Assembly (NCBI RefSeq): GCF_900168265.1
Contig: NZ_FVZF01000008.1
Span: forward strand, 1 to 64,000
Source of the DNA: Salegentibacter salarius
GTDB lineage: Bacteria > Bacteroidota > Bacteroidia > Flavobacteriales > Flavobacteriaceae
Reading direction: 5' to 3'
DNA length: 64,000 nt
In this document: piece by piece, positions 7,373 through 15,809 of the stretch
Layout of the letters: each line of letters opens with the position of its first letter
How positions within the stretch are numbered: position 1 is the stretch's first letter
Notes under the pieces: generated by a model
What the model was told of the DNA's origin: nothing
Seen by the model: the letters and a program-made list of their open reading frames with translations, nothing else
Database searches by the model: none
Position numbers and translations under genes: made by a program

Positions 7373-8029
7373 CTATTGTATTTTTATATATAGATTATTT
7401 GATATTAGTTGTGAAATTCTTAATTCTCTTTCTTCTATTAGAATTAGCATAGATCCATCAAAGGCTTCCTTTTCAAGTACTTTAATTTCTTTCCCCAGGG
7501 AAATATTATTCTTGTCTAAAAACCTTAAAAATTCCGATGAAGAATCTTTTACGCCCACACAAATTCCCTTTTCTGCTTTCCCCAATTCAGAAAGCAGCAT
7601 TTTATTAGCTACACTAAAGTTTCCTTCTGCATCAGGAATAGGATCTCCGTGAGGATCACGTTTAGGAAAACCAAGAAATTTATCTAATTCCTGGGTAAGC
7701 TTTTCAGATTTAATATGTTCTAGTTGTTCGGCTATATCGTGTACTTCATCCCAATTAAAATTGAGCTTTTCTACCAGAAAATATTCCCACAACCGGTGTT
7801 TTCTAATTACCTGGATAGCGGTCTTGTCTCCTAATTCACTCAGTTTTACTCCCTGGTATTTCTTATAGATCACCAGTTCTTTTTCCGATAGTTTTTTAAT
7901 CATATCAGTAACCGAGGAAGCCTTGGTCTCCATTTCTTCCGCCAGTGCGTTGGTGCTCACACCAGCCTGGTATTTTCTTTCTAAATGAAAAATCGCTTTA
8001 AGATAATTTTCTTCTGAAAAACTAAACAT
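7373..8029 (-). CDS. DtxR/MntR-family metal-dependent repressor
   Basis: A 218-residue regulator. The N-terminal winged helix (SEENYLKAIFHL through SSVTDMIKKLSEKELV) is followed by the dimerisation and metal-binding domain (HRLWEYFLVEKLNFNWDEVHDIAEQLEHI), and the C-terminal part contains an SH3/FeoA-like domain (GVKDSSSEFLRFLDKNNISLGKEIKV). It is divergent from the TonB receptor gene, with an inverted repeat at 8139-8154 overlapping that gene's promoter. Its own leader carries the hairpin element at 8042-8092. Expected role: metal-loaded repressor of the linked ZIP and receptor genes. Confidence 0.9.
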   Translation of the reverse strand: MFSFSEENYLKAIFHLERKYQAGVSTNALAEEMETKASSVTDMIKKLSEKELVIYKKYQGVKLSELGDKTAIQVIRKHRLWEYFLVEKLNFNWDEVHDIAEQLEHIKSEKLTQELDKFLGFPKRDPHGDPIPDAEGNFSVANKMLLSELGKAEKGICVGVKDSSSEFLRFLDKNNISLGKEIKVLEKEAFDGSMLILIEERELRISQLISNNLYIKIQ

Positions 8030-8041
8030 ACTTCTAATTTG

Positions 8042-8092
8042 CTCGATAATCGAGATTTAAAACCAATAGCACCTCGTTAGCTAACTCCGAGG
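8042..8092 (-). promoter_or_regulatory. multi-hairpin 5' leader element, copy B (dtxR leader)
   Basis: On the minus strand, after the -7 box at 8107-8114, come a hairpin with outer stem CCTC/GAGG and inner stem GTTAG/CTAAC (8072-8092) and the palindrome CTCGATTATCGAG (8042-8054). The palindrome ends 12 nt before the dtxR ATG. It is identical to those at 12870 and 26523, while the first hairpin is a variant. Confidence 0.55.
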
Positions 8093-8106
8093 CAGTTTGC
8101 AATTTC

Positions 8107-8114
8107 CAAAAATA
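8107..8114 (-). promoter_or_regulatory. -7 promoter box of the dtxR-ZIP operon
   Basis: TATTTTTG on the minus strand is a perfect TAnnTTTG. A start at about 8100 gives a leader of about 70 nt that contains both hairpins of copy B. Confidence 0.55.
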
Positions 8115-8138
8115 CATTTTTAAAATTAAAAACCTATT

Positions 8139-8154
8139 TTTAGACTTATCTAAA
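8139..8154. promoter_or_regulatory. inverted repeat, candidate metal-regulator operator
   Basis: TTTAGA-N4-TCTAAA is a perfect 6-bp inverted repeat ending 9 nt upstream of the -7 box of the TonB receptor gene, i.e. between the -33 and -7 positions where a repressor would block RNA polymerase. The adjacent DtxR-type gene is the obvious candidate. A near-identical repeat with N5 spacing lies at 23435-23451. Confidence 0.5.
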
Positions 8155-8163
8155 TTTATTTTA

Positions 8164-8171
8164 TAGTTTTG
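8164..8171 (+). promoter_or_regulatory. -7 promoter box of the TonB receptor gene
   Basis: TAGTTTTG matches TAnnTTTG and ends 14 nt before the ATG at 8186, so the leader is very short (about 8 nt). Confidence 0.6.
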
Positions 8172-8185
8172 TCAAAAATAAGAAA

Positions 8186-10456
8186 ATGAAAACATTAGCA
8201 ATAATATTCTTGACACTAATCAGTTTTTCTGGGTTTGCCCAAAAGGGGAAACTGTCGGGAAAAATAACTTCAGAAGGCAGTACTGTGGCTTTTGCAAATG
8301 TCTATATCAAAGCTTCAGACCTTGGTACTACTGCAGATAAAGACGGTAAATTCCTATTGAAAAATATTCCGGCAGGAAATCATCGTATTGAGATTAGCGC
8401 TATTGGTTTTAAAAAGTTTAGCCGTGATATTCTTATAAATTCCGGGCAAAGCAAAACGCTTAATATTGAACTGGAGAAATCTTCTGAAGAACTTAATGAG
8501 GTTTTGATTGTAGATACACAAACCGGGCTTACCCGCCGCACGCCTTATAATGTCTCCAGCATAGATATGCAGGGGATTGAAACAAAAGGAAACCCTAACG
8601 GGATGATGGGAAGTTTACGGGAAGTTCCTGGTGTTTATGGAGCAGAATTCGGCCAGGGTATCGTAAAACCTTTTATCCGCGGGCTCGGTTTCTCCAGGGT
8701 GGTTACTATTTACCAGGGCAATAAACTGGAAAATCACCAATGGGGCGCAGATCACGGCCTGGGAATTAATGATCTTGGCATTAAAAAAGTAGAAGTTATT
8801 AAAGGTCCTGCTTCAGTTTTATATGGTTCCGGTGCTTTGGGCGGCGTTCTACTTACCCAGGATGACGAATTTTACAAAGAATCCACTAAGTTTTCCGGAA
8901 ATATTGGTACTACTTTTAATAGCGTTTCCACCGGAATTCGCACCTATGCTTCTCTAGGTAAATCTTTTGAAAATGGGATTTTTATAGCTACCGATCTTGC
9001 TTATGAAAATCACGCCGATTATAAAAACGGTAATGGTAGATTAATTGGAAACAGCCGATTCAATACGAAGACATTAAGGCTCCATACCGGAATTGAAAAA
9101 GAAAACTTTCAGAATAAATTATCATTTTCCTTTAACGACCAGAACTTAGGAATTATCCTGGATGAAGAAATGGAGGATTCAAAAAGCCTCGCCACTAGCC
9201 GAAACGACAGGGATATGCAATTGCCGTTTCAGGAAGTAAAAGATTATTTGCTTTCTTATAACCAAACCACGCAACACGAGAATTTTGAGACCTCTTTGCA
9301 CCTTTCACACCACTCAAATAATAGAAAGGAAGTGGAGCAGGATTTCGATCTTGTAGATTTGGGATTGCAGCAAAACCATAGCTTCTACAATGCAAGAATA
9401 ACTTTCCCTAACGGAAAAATAAAGCATAGTTTAGGAACCCAGGGAAGTTTTGTAAAAACCCAGAATATTAAAAATTCGCAGGAATTTCTAATTCCTGATG
9501 CCGAAATCTTTGAAAACGGAATTTACTACCTGGCCAGTTTAGATATTGACAGTTGGTTTTTTCAGGGAGCTCTTCGTTATGATTACAGGAATGTTACCGC
9601 GGATGCCAGTTCAGAAGAATTGATTGCAGACGACTTTATTCTACCTGGGAATCCTGAAAATCGAAAACTCACCAGAACCTTTAACGGTTTTACCGGTTCA
9701 ATTGGTGCCACTAAAAAATTCAATGCCAAAAATCAACTAAAGTTTAATTTCTCCACTGGTTTTAGAGCTCCAGATCTGGCTGAATTATTCTCTAACGGTC
9801 CACATCCCGGCACCAGCCGATTTGAAAAAGGGAACGATCAATTTGGGAGAGAACAAAGTTTACAGGCAGATTTAAGTTATACTTACCGAAACAACAGGTT
9901 TGAAAGTACTTTTTCAGCATTTGGTAGCCGGGTAAACAATTATATTTATTTCACCGCTACCGATGAAACATTACCAAATGAAAACCTTGAAGTATGGTCT
10001 TACCTCCAAACCGATGCTAACTTATACGGATTTGAATTTGAGCTAAAACATACCTGGCTTGATCAACAACGCCTGGAAACAAAATTTTCAGGAGCTATTG
10101 TAAGGGCAGAAGATCTTAAAAACGATAGAAACTTAAGTTTTATTCCACCAGATAATTTTAACCTGGAAGTTGGCTATTTTGGTTTAAAAGATAGATCGCT
10201 CTATGCTTTCTCAAAATTAAGATTGGTAAGCGACCAAAACAGGGCCGGTCTCAACGAGGAAACTACAGCCGGTTATACTTTGCTTAATTTGGGAGTAAGT
10301 AAGAAATTTAATTTAGGAAACGATCAGCTGGAAACAGGAATTACGGTTTATAACGCCTTAAATAAAAACTATGTAGACCATATGTCAATTTTAAGGGCGT
10401 TTAACGTGAGTAGCCCCGGCAGGAATTTTATGCTGAATTTGAAATATAATTTCTAA
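8186..10456 (+). CDS. TonB-dependent outer-membrane receptor, probably for a metal
   Basis: A 756-residue receptor: signal peptide (residues 1-18, ending GFAQ), a carboxypeptidase-regulatory-like repeat (about 20-95), the plug domain (about 110-225, with VPGVYGAEFGQGIVKPFIRG and IKKVEVIKGPASVLYGSGA), and a 22-strand barrel ending in the aromatic LNLKYNF. The plug contains NHQWGADHGLG, a His-rich patch similar to zinc/metal receptors rather than the SusC type, and no SusD partner follows. Divergence from the DtxR-type gene and an operator-like repeat at its promoter support metal uptake. Zinc, iron complexes or another metal cannot be told apart here. Confidence 0.88.
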   Translation: MKTLAIIFLTLISFSGFAQKGKLSGKITSEGSTVAFANVYIKASDLGTTADKDGKFLLKNIPAGNHRIEISAIGFKKFSRDILINSGQSKTLNIELEKSSEELNEVLIVDTQTGLTRRTPYNVSSIDMQGIETKGNPNGMMGSLREVPGVYGAEFGQGIVKPFIRGLGFSRVVTIYQGNKLENHQWGADHGLGINDLGIKKVEVIKGPASVLYGSGALGGVLLTQDDEFYKESTKFSGNIGTTFNSVSTGIRTYASLGKSFENGIFIATDLAYENHADYKNGNGRLIGNSRFNTKTLRLHTGIEKENFQNKLSFSFNDQNLGIILDEEMEDSKSLATSRNDRDMQLPFQEVKDYLLSYNQTTQHENFETSLHLSHHSNNRKEVEQDFDLVDLGLQQNHSFYNARITFPNGKIKHSLGTQGSFVKTQNIKNSQEFLIPDAEIFENGIYYLASLDIDSWFFQGALRYDYRNVTADASSEELIADDFILPGNPENRKLTRTFNGFTGSIGATKKFNAKNQLKFNFSTGFRAPDLAELFSNGPHPGTSRFEKGNDQFGREQSLQADLSYTYRNNRFESTFSAFGSRVNNYIYFTATDETLPNENLEVWSYLQTDANLYGFEFELKHTWLDQQRLETKFSGAIVRAEDLKNDRNLSFIPPDNFNLEVGYFGLKDRSLYAFSKLRLVSDQNRAGLNEETTAGYTLLNLGVSKKFNLGNDQLETGITVYNALNKNYVDHMSILRAFNVSSPGRNFMLNLKYNF

Positions 10457-11193
10457 AGTCCGCGTTCCTTTTGAATTTGGTCGTAGGCTTCCTGAACTTT
10501 ATTGAATTTTTCGCGAGCTCCTTTTCTATAAGCTTCGTCCATATGGCCTAATTTATCGGGATGATATTTTTTAACCATATTTCTGTATGCTTTTTTCACC
10601 TCAGCATCTGTAGCCGATTTTTCAATTTCAAGGATTTTATAAGCATTATCGGCAGATTTAAAGAACATAGCCTTTAAGCTTTCAAAATCCATTCGGCCAA
10701 TCCTAAGATAGCCGGCAATTTCCTGGATTACGCGAGCTTCAGCTTCACTAACGCGACCATCGGCTTGCGCTATTCCAAAGAGAAAGTGAATTATTTGTAA
10801 ACGTGCAGGATACTTTGTTCTGGCAGCCAAATATTGTGAAATTCTCGAAGCTGAAATTTCACGATTTTTAATTAGTTCATTAAACGTTCTAAATGTTGCA
10901 TTAGCGCGTTCTTTCCCATAAGCCTGCACAAAATAGGAGCGTACATAATCCATTTCAGACTGTGAAACCTGGCCATCGGCTTTAATCACCAGGGAACATA
11001 GCGAAAGTAAATTCAGCTCAAAATCACCGGGAGAAACTTTCTGCTCTTCCTGCTGCTGTCCAAACATTTGTTTGAACGCACCGCCACTACCACGAGTCCA
11101 GTTATCTATAAGCGTTCCTATTATAAAACCTAAAATGGCTCCGGGAAACCGGAAATACATATAGCCTATTACAGCGGCAATCCATTTAAACAT
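10453..11193 (-). CDS. DjlA-like protein: membrane anchor, TerB and J domains
   Basis: A 246-residue membrane co-chaperone. A short N-terminal membrane hairpin (WIAAVIGYMYFRFPGAILGFIIG) is followed by a TerB-like helical domain (about residues 50-160) with two acidic DGQVS/DGRVS loops, and a C-terminal J domain (about 175-245) with the HPDK signature that stimulates DnaK. The architecture is that of DjlA. Its 3' end overlaps the receptor gene's stop by 4 nt on the opposite strand. Confidence 0.87.
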   Translation of the reverse strand: MFKWIAAVIGYMYFRFPGAILGFIIGTLIDNWTRGSGGAFKQMFGQQQEEQKVSPGDFELNLLSLCSLVIKADGQVSQSEMDYVRSYFVQAYGKERANATFRTFNELIKNREISASRISQYLAARTKYPARLQIIHFLFGIAQADGRVSEAEARVIQEIAGYLRIGRMDFESLKAMFFKSADNAYKILEIEKSATDAEVKKAYRNMVKKYHPDKLGHMDEAYRKGAREKFNKVQEAYDQIQKERGL

Positions 11194-11215
11194 GAAGAAA
11201 ATTTTAAATAAGCGG

Positions 11216-11223
11216 CAAAGATA
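11216..11223 (-). promoter_or_regulatory. -7 promoter box of the DjlA-like gene
   Basis: TATCTTTG on the minus strand, a perfect TAnnTTTG, 22 nt before the ATG. Confidence 0.6.
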
Positions 11224-11392
11224 CTATTTTACTCATTAAATGAGATTTAAAACCCCCAAAGCCTTCGCCCCAAAATTTTGTTAGCTTGAGTCGTGAATTT
11301 CGACCAAATATTTAATTAAGTTCATCGATTTAACCTATTCGCACATAATTAATTGGAATATGGGCAGCTGAAGTTAATTTGGTATCTTTGTT

Positions 11393-11400
11393 ACTTACTA
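11393..11400 (+). promoter_or_regulatory. -7 promoter box of the bacilliredoxin gene
   Basis: TATCTTTG, a perfect TAnnTTTG, 26 nt before the ATG at 11427. Confidence 0.6.
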
Positions 11401-11426
11401 AAGTTTAATACAAAAAAACAAAATAT

Positions 11427-11837
11427 ATGTATCCAGCAGATTTAGTAAAACCTATGCGTGAAGACCTTACCAGCATTGGTTTTGAAGAATTACACACTGT
11501 AGAAGATGTAGAGAACGCAATGAAGAAAGAAGGAACTACCCTGGTAGTTGTAAATTCGGTTTGTGGATGTGCTGCCGCTAATGCAAGACCAGGCGCCAGA
11601 ATCTCTTTACAGAATGCAAAAAAACCAGATAATTTAGTAACTGTTTTCGCAGGGGTTGACAAAGAAGCTACAGATAAAGCTCGTAGCCTAATGGTACCTT
11701 TCCCTCCATCTTCGCCTTCTATGGCACTTTTTAAAGATGGTGAATTAGTACATATGCTAGAGCGTCACCACATTGAAGGCCGCCCGGCTGAAATGATTGC
11801 TGAAAACCTTACCGGAGCTTATAACGAGTTCTGTTAA
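11427..11837 (+). CDS. bacilliredoxin, BrxA/BrxB (YphP/YqiW) family
   Basis: A 136-residue thioredoxin-fold protein with the family's CGC active site in NSVCGCAAANARPG (residues about 48-52). Bacilliredoxins remove bacillithiol from S-bacillithiolated proteins in the cytoplasm. Homologues are common in Bacteroidota, where bacillithiol is reported in some lineages. It is a single gene: its own promoter box upstream and a long hairpin with a T-run (11861-11990) downstream. Length is normal. Confidence 0.93.
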   Translation: MYPADLVKPMREDLTSIGFEELHTVEDVENAMKKEGTTLVVVNSVCGCAAANARPGARISLQNAKKPDNLVTVFAGVDKEATDKARSLMVPFPPSSPSMALFKDGELVHMLERHHIEGRPAEMIAENLTGAYNEFC

Positions 11838-11860
11838 GCAGCAGCTAGTATAAATTATTC

Positions 11861-11982
11861 AATGGCTGGTTGAAAAGTCTTATTACGTCAAGCTGAACTT
11901 GTTTCAGCTTCTAAGTTAATTTGAAACTAGATCCTGAAACAAGTTCAGGATGACGATCAAAAACAATTTTTCAACCAGCCAT
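11861..11982. repeat. MITE-like intergenic element with perfect 16-bp terminal inverted repeats
   Basis: AATGGCTGGTTGAAAA (11861-11876) and its exact reverse complement (11967-11982) enclose a second, imperfect inverted pair: GTCAAGCTGAACTTGTTTCAG and CTGAAACAAGTTCAGGATGAC. The 122-bp unit has no coding capacity and can fold into one long hairpin. It is followed by a T-rich stretch and may end the bacilliredoxin transcript. Relatives are at 55772-55906 and, without the outer ends, at 12921-13023. Confidence 0.85.
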
Positions 11983-12058
11983 TTTTTATTTCCCTTTCCC
12001 ACATTAGTATTTGTAGGTTTTCGGCTTAAATACTTAATTTAGCCGCATAATCTATGTG

Positions 12059-12790
12059 ATGAAAAAAATACTTTCATACCCCTTAACGGTTTTATTCTAT
12101 TTTTTCTTTTTTTTAAATCTGCTGGTTTTTCATCCTATTCAGTGGTTGTGCTTAAACCTTGGCGGATACCAGGCTCATAAAAAAAGTGTAGATATTTTTA
12201 ATTTCTTTTTAATGCGTTGCCTAAACGTTCTGGGAACACGGTTTAGCTTTGAAAATCTCCAGGATATCCCTATCGAGAAACCCTGCATTTTTGTATCAAA
12301 TCACCAGGGAATGTATGATATTCCTCCAATAATTTGGTATTTGCGAAAGCACCATCCAAAGTTTGTAAGTAAAAAAGAATTAGGAAAAGGAATTCCCAGT
12401 ATTTCTTTTAATTTACGCCACGGAGGTTCGGTTTTAATAGACCGTAAAAATAAGCGGGAATCGCTTATTAAAATGGGTAAATTCGCGAAATACCTCAACA
12501 AAACAAATCGTTCAGCAGTAATTTTCCCTGAAGGAACACGTAGCCGAACAGGCGCTCCAAAAAAGTTTGCTGTTAGTGGAATGCAAATGCTTTTTAAGCA
12601 AATGCCGGAAGCACTAATTGTACCCATAACCATAAATAATTCCTGGAAACTATTTAAACACGGTAATTTCCCAATGGAACCCGGCGTTCATATTAAAGTA
12701 AAAGTGCAGGAGCCCATTCCTGTAGCATCAGGCGATCCTGAAAGTTTAGCGGCAAAAGTAGAAAGAGCTATTATTGCAGATATAAAGTAA
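12059..12790 (+). CDS. 1-acyl-sn-glycerol-3-phosphate acyltransferase (PlsC type)
   Basis: A 243-residue lysophosphatidate acyltransferase of the inner membrane, making phosphatidate in phospholipid synthesis. An N-terminal hydrophobic segment (SYPLTVLFYFFFFLNLLVF) is followed by the catalytic NHQGMYD (HX4D), a KKELGKGIP binding region and FPEGTRSRTG. GTG at 12056 is in frame directly before the ATG at 12059; the ATG is preferred. A second PlsC homologue is at 46491-47249. Neighbours give no operon context: a repeat element follows the stop within 5 nt. Confidence 0.9.
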   Translation: MKKILSYPLTVLFYFFFFLNLLVFHPIQWLCLNLGGYQAHKKSVDIFNFFLMRCLNVLGTRFSFENLQDIPIEKPCIFVSNHQGMYDIPPIIWYLRKHHPKFVSKKELGKGIPSISFNLRHGGSVLIDRKNKRESLIKMGKFAKYLNKTNRSAVIFPEGTRSRTGAPKKFAVSGMQMLFKQMPEALIVPITINNSWKLFKHGNFPMEPGVHIKVKVQEPIPVASGDPESLAAKVERAIIADIK

Positions 12791-12794
12791 ACAA

Positions 12795-12882
12795 CTTCCG
12801 AGCAAGCTCACGAAGCATTATACTTGGAAAATATAATTTGATTTCGAGGCAAGCCTCGGAGCAATTAATCTCGATTATCGAG
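12795..12882 (+). repeat. multi-hairpin element, copy C
   Basis: Three palindromes follow in a row: an imperfect hairpin around GAGC-aa-GCTC flanked by CTTC/GAAG (12795-12815), CGAGGC-aa-GCCTCG (12845-12858) and CTCGATTATCGAG (12870-12882). It is nearly identical to copy D at 26447-26535 over about 90 nt. Unlike copies A, B and D it is not next to a start codon: the GTCATCC-type repeat at 12921-13023 lies between it and the HD-domain gene. Confidence 0.85.
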
Positions 12883-12920
12883 TAAATATAAAAAATAACC
12901 GCCTGTAGGTATATTAAAAC

Positions 12921-13023
12921 GTCATCCTGAATTTATTTCAGAGCCTGCTCCGAAATTTATTCGGAGATATAAGATCTTAAATTGTAATAGCGTCTTAGAA
13001 GCTGAAACGAGTTCAGCTTGACG
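12921..13023 (+). repeat. GTCATCCTGAA-type dispersed repeat
   Basis: It begins GTCATCCTGAATTTATTTCAG and ends with GAAGCTGAAACGAGTTCAGC plus TTGACG, the same two half-motifs as in the elements at 11861 and 55772. The outer terminal inverted repeats of those elements are not present. The middle holds a TCCGAA...TTCGGA hairpin. Together with copy C it fills the gap between the acyltransferase and HD genes; no gene is seen in it. Confidence 0.8.
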
Positions 13024-13059
13024 AAGCGACACTTCCACAAATATTCTTTGATTTCAAAT

Positions 13060-13713
13060 ATGAATAAACCCCAGATATTAAAAAACACCGAAGCCTTCGT
13101 AAAAGAAACCCTTAAAAATGCTGAAGGTGGTCACGACTGGTTTCACATTCAGCGGGTTTGGAAAAATGCGAAACTGATTGCAAAAAATGAAAATACTGAT
13201 CTTTTTATCGTAGAATTAGGCGCTCTGCTGCACGATATCGCCGATTCAAAATTTCACGATGGAGATGAAAGTGTTGGACCTAACGTGGCATCAAAATTTC
13301 TTCAGCAAGAACAGGTTGACGCTGAAGTTATAGATCACGTGGTAAAAATCATCGAAAATGTATCTTTTAAAGGTGGTAATATTCAGCAGGAATTTAATTC
13401 GATAGAACTTCAAATTATTCAGGATGCCGACAGATTAGATGCGTTGGGTGCAATAGGAATTGCCCGAACCTTTAATTATGGAGGCTTTAAAGCCCGTGCC
13501 CTTTACGATCCAGAAATTAAGCCAGATCTGAATATGAGCAAAGAAGAATACAAAGCTTCTACTGCACCAACCATCAATCATTTTTACGAAAAGTTGCTTT
13601 TACTAAAAGACCGAATGAACACTGAAACAGGAAAGGAGATCGCCCAAAAGCGCCACGAATTCATGGAACTTTATCTGGAGCAATTTTATGCGGAGTGGAA
13701 CGGAAAAGTTTAA
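13060..13713 (+). CDS. HD-domain metal-dependent phosphohydrolase
   Basis: A 217-residue cytoplasmic protein. Metal ligands are His in GGHDWFHIQRVW, the HD pair in LLHDIADSKFHDGD and Asp in IIQDADRLDALGAIGIART, all typical of the YpgQ/YedJ-like HD hydrolases, some of which act on nucleotides. The substrate is not predictable. The reading frame extends upstream from a TTG into the repeat element at 12921-13023, so the ATG at 13060 is used. Confidence 0.85.
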   Translation: MNKPQILKNTEAFVKETLKNAEGGHDWFHIQRVWKNAKLIAKNENTDLFIVELGALLHDIADSKFHDGDESVGPNVASKFLQQEQVDAEVIDHVVKIIENVSFKGGNIQQEFNSIELQIIQDADRLDALGAIGIARTFNYGGFKARALYDPEIKPDLNMSKEEYKASTAPTINHFYEKLLLLKDRMNTETGKEIAQKRHEFMELYLEQFYAEWNGKV

Positions 13714-13716
13714 ATT

Positions 13717-14502
13717 CTAAGATCTCTCCTTTTGGCAGGTAGGACAAAAATAGGTGGTTCTCCCAGAAACTTTAATTTGCTCAATTTCACCGTTTTCTCT
13801 GGGACATTCTGCGTCTTTTTTGCGCGCCGTAGTTAGATAAGATTTTGGGAGTTTCTTCCCTTCTACCCTGGCTTCTTTTACCACTTCCAGAACTTTTTCG
13901 ATCTCTTTAAAAATCTCCTGCTTCTCTTCTTCCGAAAGTTTATCAACTTTGGTTGTTGGATGAATTTTGGACTGAAAGAGCACCTCATCGGCATACAAAT
14001 TCCCAATTCCAGCGATTAGTTTTTGGTTCATTAGCAAGCCTTTGATCGTTCCGGTTTTACCTTCTAAAATTTCGAAAAACTGTTCTTTGGTAAGGGCAAG
14101 TGCATCAACTCCCAGATCGTTCGCTTTCTGAAATTCAGCTAAATTTTCAGCTAAATAAAGTTTCCCGAATTTACGCGGGCAGGTAAAGGAAACCCTGGAA
14201 TGGTCCTCGAAGGTAAGTGTGAGTTGCGCATATTTTGGCACCTCATCGTGCTGATAATATTCCAGTTTTCCCGTCATTCCGAAATGCACCACCAAACCAC
14301 CATTCTTTTCTAAATTTAGGAATAAGTATTTTCCCAGGCGTTCGCTCCCGGTAAATTGATTGTTTGCCAACGTTTCTTCAAAATCACTTTTATCTGATTG
14401 GTAGATTTTTTTATCCCCAGTTTCTACCTTAACGATCTTCTTATGTAAAATAGTAGCATCAACATATTTTTTCTGGTAAGCAACTTCTGGTAGTTCTGGC
14501 AT
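13717..14502 (-). CDS. Fpg/Nei family DNA glycosylase with altered zinc finger
   Basis: A 261-residue DNA repair enzyme that removes oxidised bases. The N-terminus is MPELPEV, with Pro-2 as catalytic nucleophile and Glu-3. The helix-two-turn-helix is around GIGNLYADEVLF, and the C-terminal zinc finger ends GRTTYFCPTCQ. The usual C-x2-C at the front of the finger reads C-P-R-E, so one of four cysteines is replaced by Glu. It is convergent with the HD gene, 3 nt apart. Base specificity (8-oxoguanine or pyrimidines) cannot be told. Confidence 0.9.
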   Translation of the reverse strand: MPELPEVAYQKKYVDATILHKKIVKVETGDKKIYQSDKSDFEETLANNQFTGSERLGKYLFLNLEKNGGLVVHFGMTGKLEYYQHDEVPKYAQLTLTFEDHSRVSFTCPRKFGKLYLAENLAEFQKANDLGVDALALTKEQFFEILEGKTGTIKGLLMNQKLIAGIGNLYADEVLFQSKIHPTTKVDKLSEEEKQEIFKEIEKVLEVVKEARVEGKKLPKSYLTTARKKDAECPRENGEIEQIKVSGRTTYFCPTCQKERS

Positions 14503-14514
14503 ATTTTCGGTTTT

Positions 14515-14538
14515 CAGTTATGAGTTCTGAGTTATCAG
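14515..14538. repeat. short degenerate heptamer-like repeat (GAGTT/CAGTTAT)
   Basis: CAGTTATGAGTTCTGAGTTATCAG-type sequence, imperfectly tandem and partly palindromic, lies just upstream of the glycosylase start. Similar low-complexity runs flank the S23 gene (28973-29000, 29365-29400) and separate atpA from atpG (60354-60470). The 140-bp gap to the radical SAM gene holds nothing else recognisable. Confidence 0.5.
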
Positions 14539-14642
14539 TTTTTCTCTTACCCTTAAAATATTAATGATTTCAGCTTTAAGCTTATAAATTCATCATAAAA
14601 TTTATGATCAAAGTGAACCGGATTTAGCAATAAGGCAGTCTC

Positions 14643-15719
14643 TCAAAACAGCTTCATTTGTCCGTCTTTGAATTCCTCATGGAGATCGCAGTTTAGCAAT
14701 GGTCTTTCTCTTCCTTTTAAATATTTAGCTCGCGCTATTTTAAATTGTTGCTTTACCTGATCTGCGAACTCGCCTTCCCCTTTCATTCTTGTTCCAAACC
14801 TACTATCGTTTAAACTTCCGCCGTGTAAACTTTCAATTTGATTTAAAACTTTATCGGCTCTATCTGGCATTGTTTTCTTGATCCAATCGGTGAAAATTGC
14901 ACCGATCGAGCCATTTAAACGCACAATGGTATAGCCAACGCCCAGTGCGCCCCTTTCTGAAACCTCTTTGACCAAAGGCATAATTTCGTGCGAATTGATG
15001 GCCGGAATTATAGGAGCCATCATAACACTAACAGGAATGTTTGCCATTGAAAGTTTTTCTATGGTTTCAAGGCGTTTTTTAATACTTGCAGTTCTGGGCT
15101 CCAAAATCCTACGGGTTTTTTCTTCAAGTGATGTGACCGAAAGGCTTACGTGCACTAAATTATCTGTCGCCAGTTCTCGTAAAATACCCATATCTCTTTG
15201 CACCAGGGCATTCTTGGTAATAATTCCTACCGGATGTTTATACTTCAGAAACGTTTCCAGTAGTTGGCGGGTAATTTTCAGTTTTTTCTCAATAGGCTGG
15301 TAACAATCGGTATTTCCGGAAAGTACAATGGGTGCAGCTTCCCATTTTTTACCGCTAATCTTCTTTTCGAGCAACTGAACCGCGTTTCTTTTTACAAGAA
15401 TTTTCTGTTCAAAATCAAGCCCGGCACTAAAGCCCCAGTACTCGTGAGAATTTCTGGCATAGCAATAAATACAACCGTGTTCGCAACCCTGGTAAGGATT
15501 TAAAGAAAAACCCATTCCCACATCTGGGCTGGTCACTTTATTCACAATACTTTTAGGAAAAGTATCTATTAAAACGGTTTTGGAATTTTGCACCTCATCC
15601 CCTTCAGTAGCGCAATGATTTAAAAAATCATCCCTAAACTCGTGATTATGCGCATCAAATCGGTTAGAGACATTTAATTGCGCACCTCTTCCGTAGATAA
15701 ATTCATTGTTATTGGACAT
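14643..15719 (-). CDS. radical SAM protein, PA0069/Rv2578c family
   Basis: A 358-residue enzyme with the [4Fe-4S]/SAM motif CEHGCIYC in GFSLNPYQGCEHGCIYCYARNS (cysteines about residues 79-86), followed by PIVLSGNTDCYQPIEKKLKITR and LVHVSLSV. The family is compared with spore photoproduct lyase-like proteins; the substrate is unknown. Standing beside an Fpg-like glycosylase on the same strand (140 nt apart), it could take part in DNA repair, but that is inference. Full length. Confidence 0.88.
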   Translation of the reverse strand: MSNNNEFIYGRGAQLNVSNRFDAHNHEFRDDFLNHCATEGDEVQNSKTVLIDTFPKSIVNKVTSPDVGMGFSLNPYQGCEHGCIYCYARNSHEYWGFSAGLDFEQKILVKRNAVQLLEKKISGKKWEAAPIVLSGNTDCYQPIEKKLKITRQLLETFLKYKHPVGIITKNALVQRDMGILRELATDNLVHVSLSVTSLEEKTRRILEPRTASIKKRLETIEKLSMANIPVSVMMAPIIPAINSHEIMPLVKEVSERGALGVGYTIVRLNGSIGAIFTDWIKKTMPDRADKVLNQIESLHGGSLNDSRFGTRMKGEGEFADQVKQQFKIARAKYLKGRERPLLNCDLHEEFKDGQMKLF

Positions 15720-15753
15720 ATTACAAATTTATGGAATATATCCTATTAATAGA

Positions 15754-15804
15754 ATAAAAAATAAGCTTTAACATTCAAAAGATATAATCTGAATGTCAAA
15801 GCTT
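15754..15804 (-). terminator. terminator after enoyl-CoA hydratase
   Basis: On the minus strand AAGCTTTGACATTCA (15790-15804) pairs with TGAATGTTAAAGCTT (15763-15777, one mismatch) and is followed by TATTTTTTATTC. It begins a few nt after the hydratase stop. Confidence 0.7.
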
Positions 15805-15809
15805 TTATA

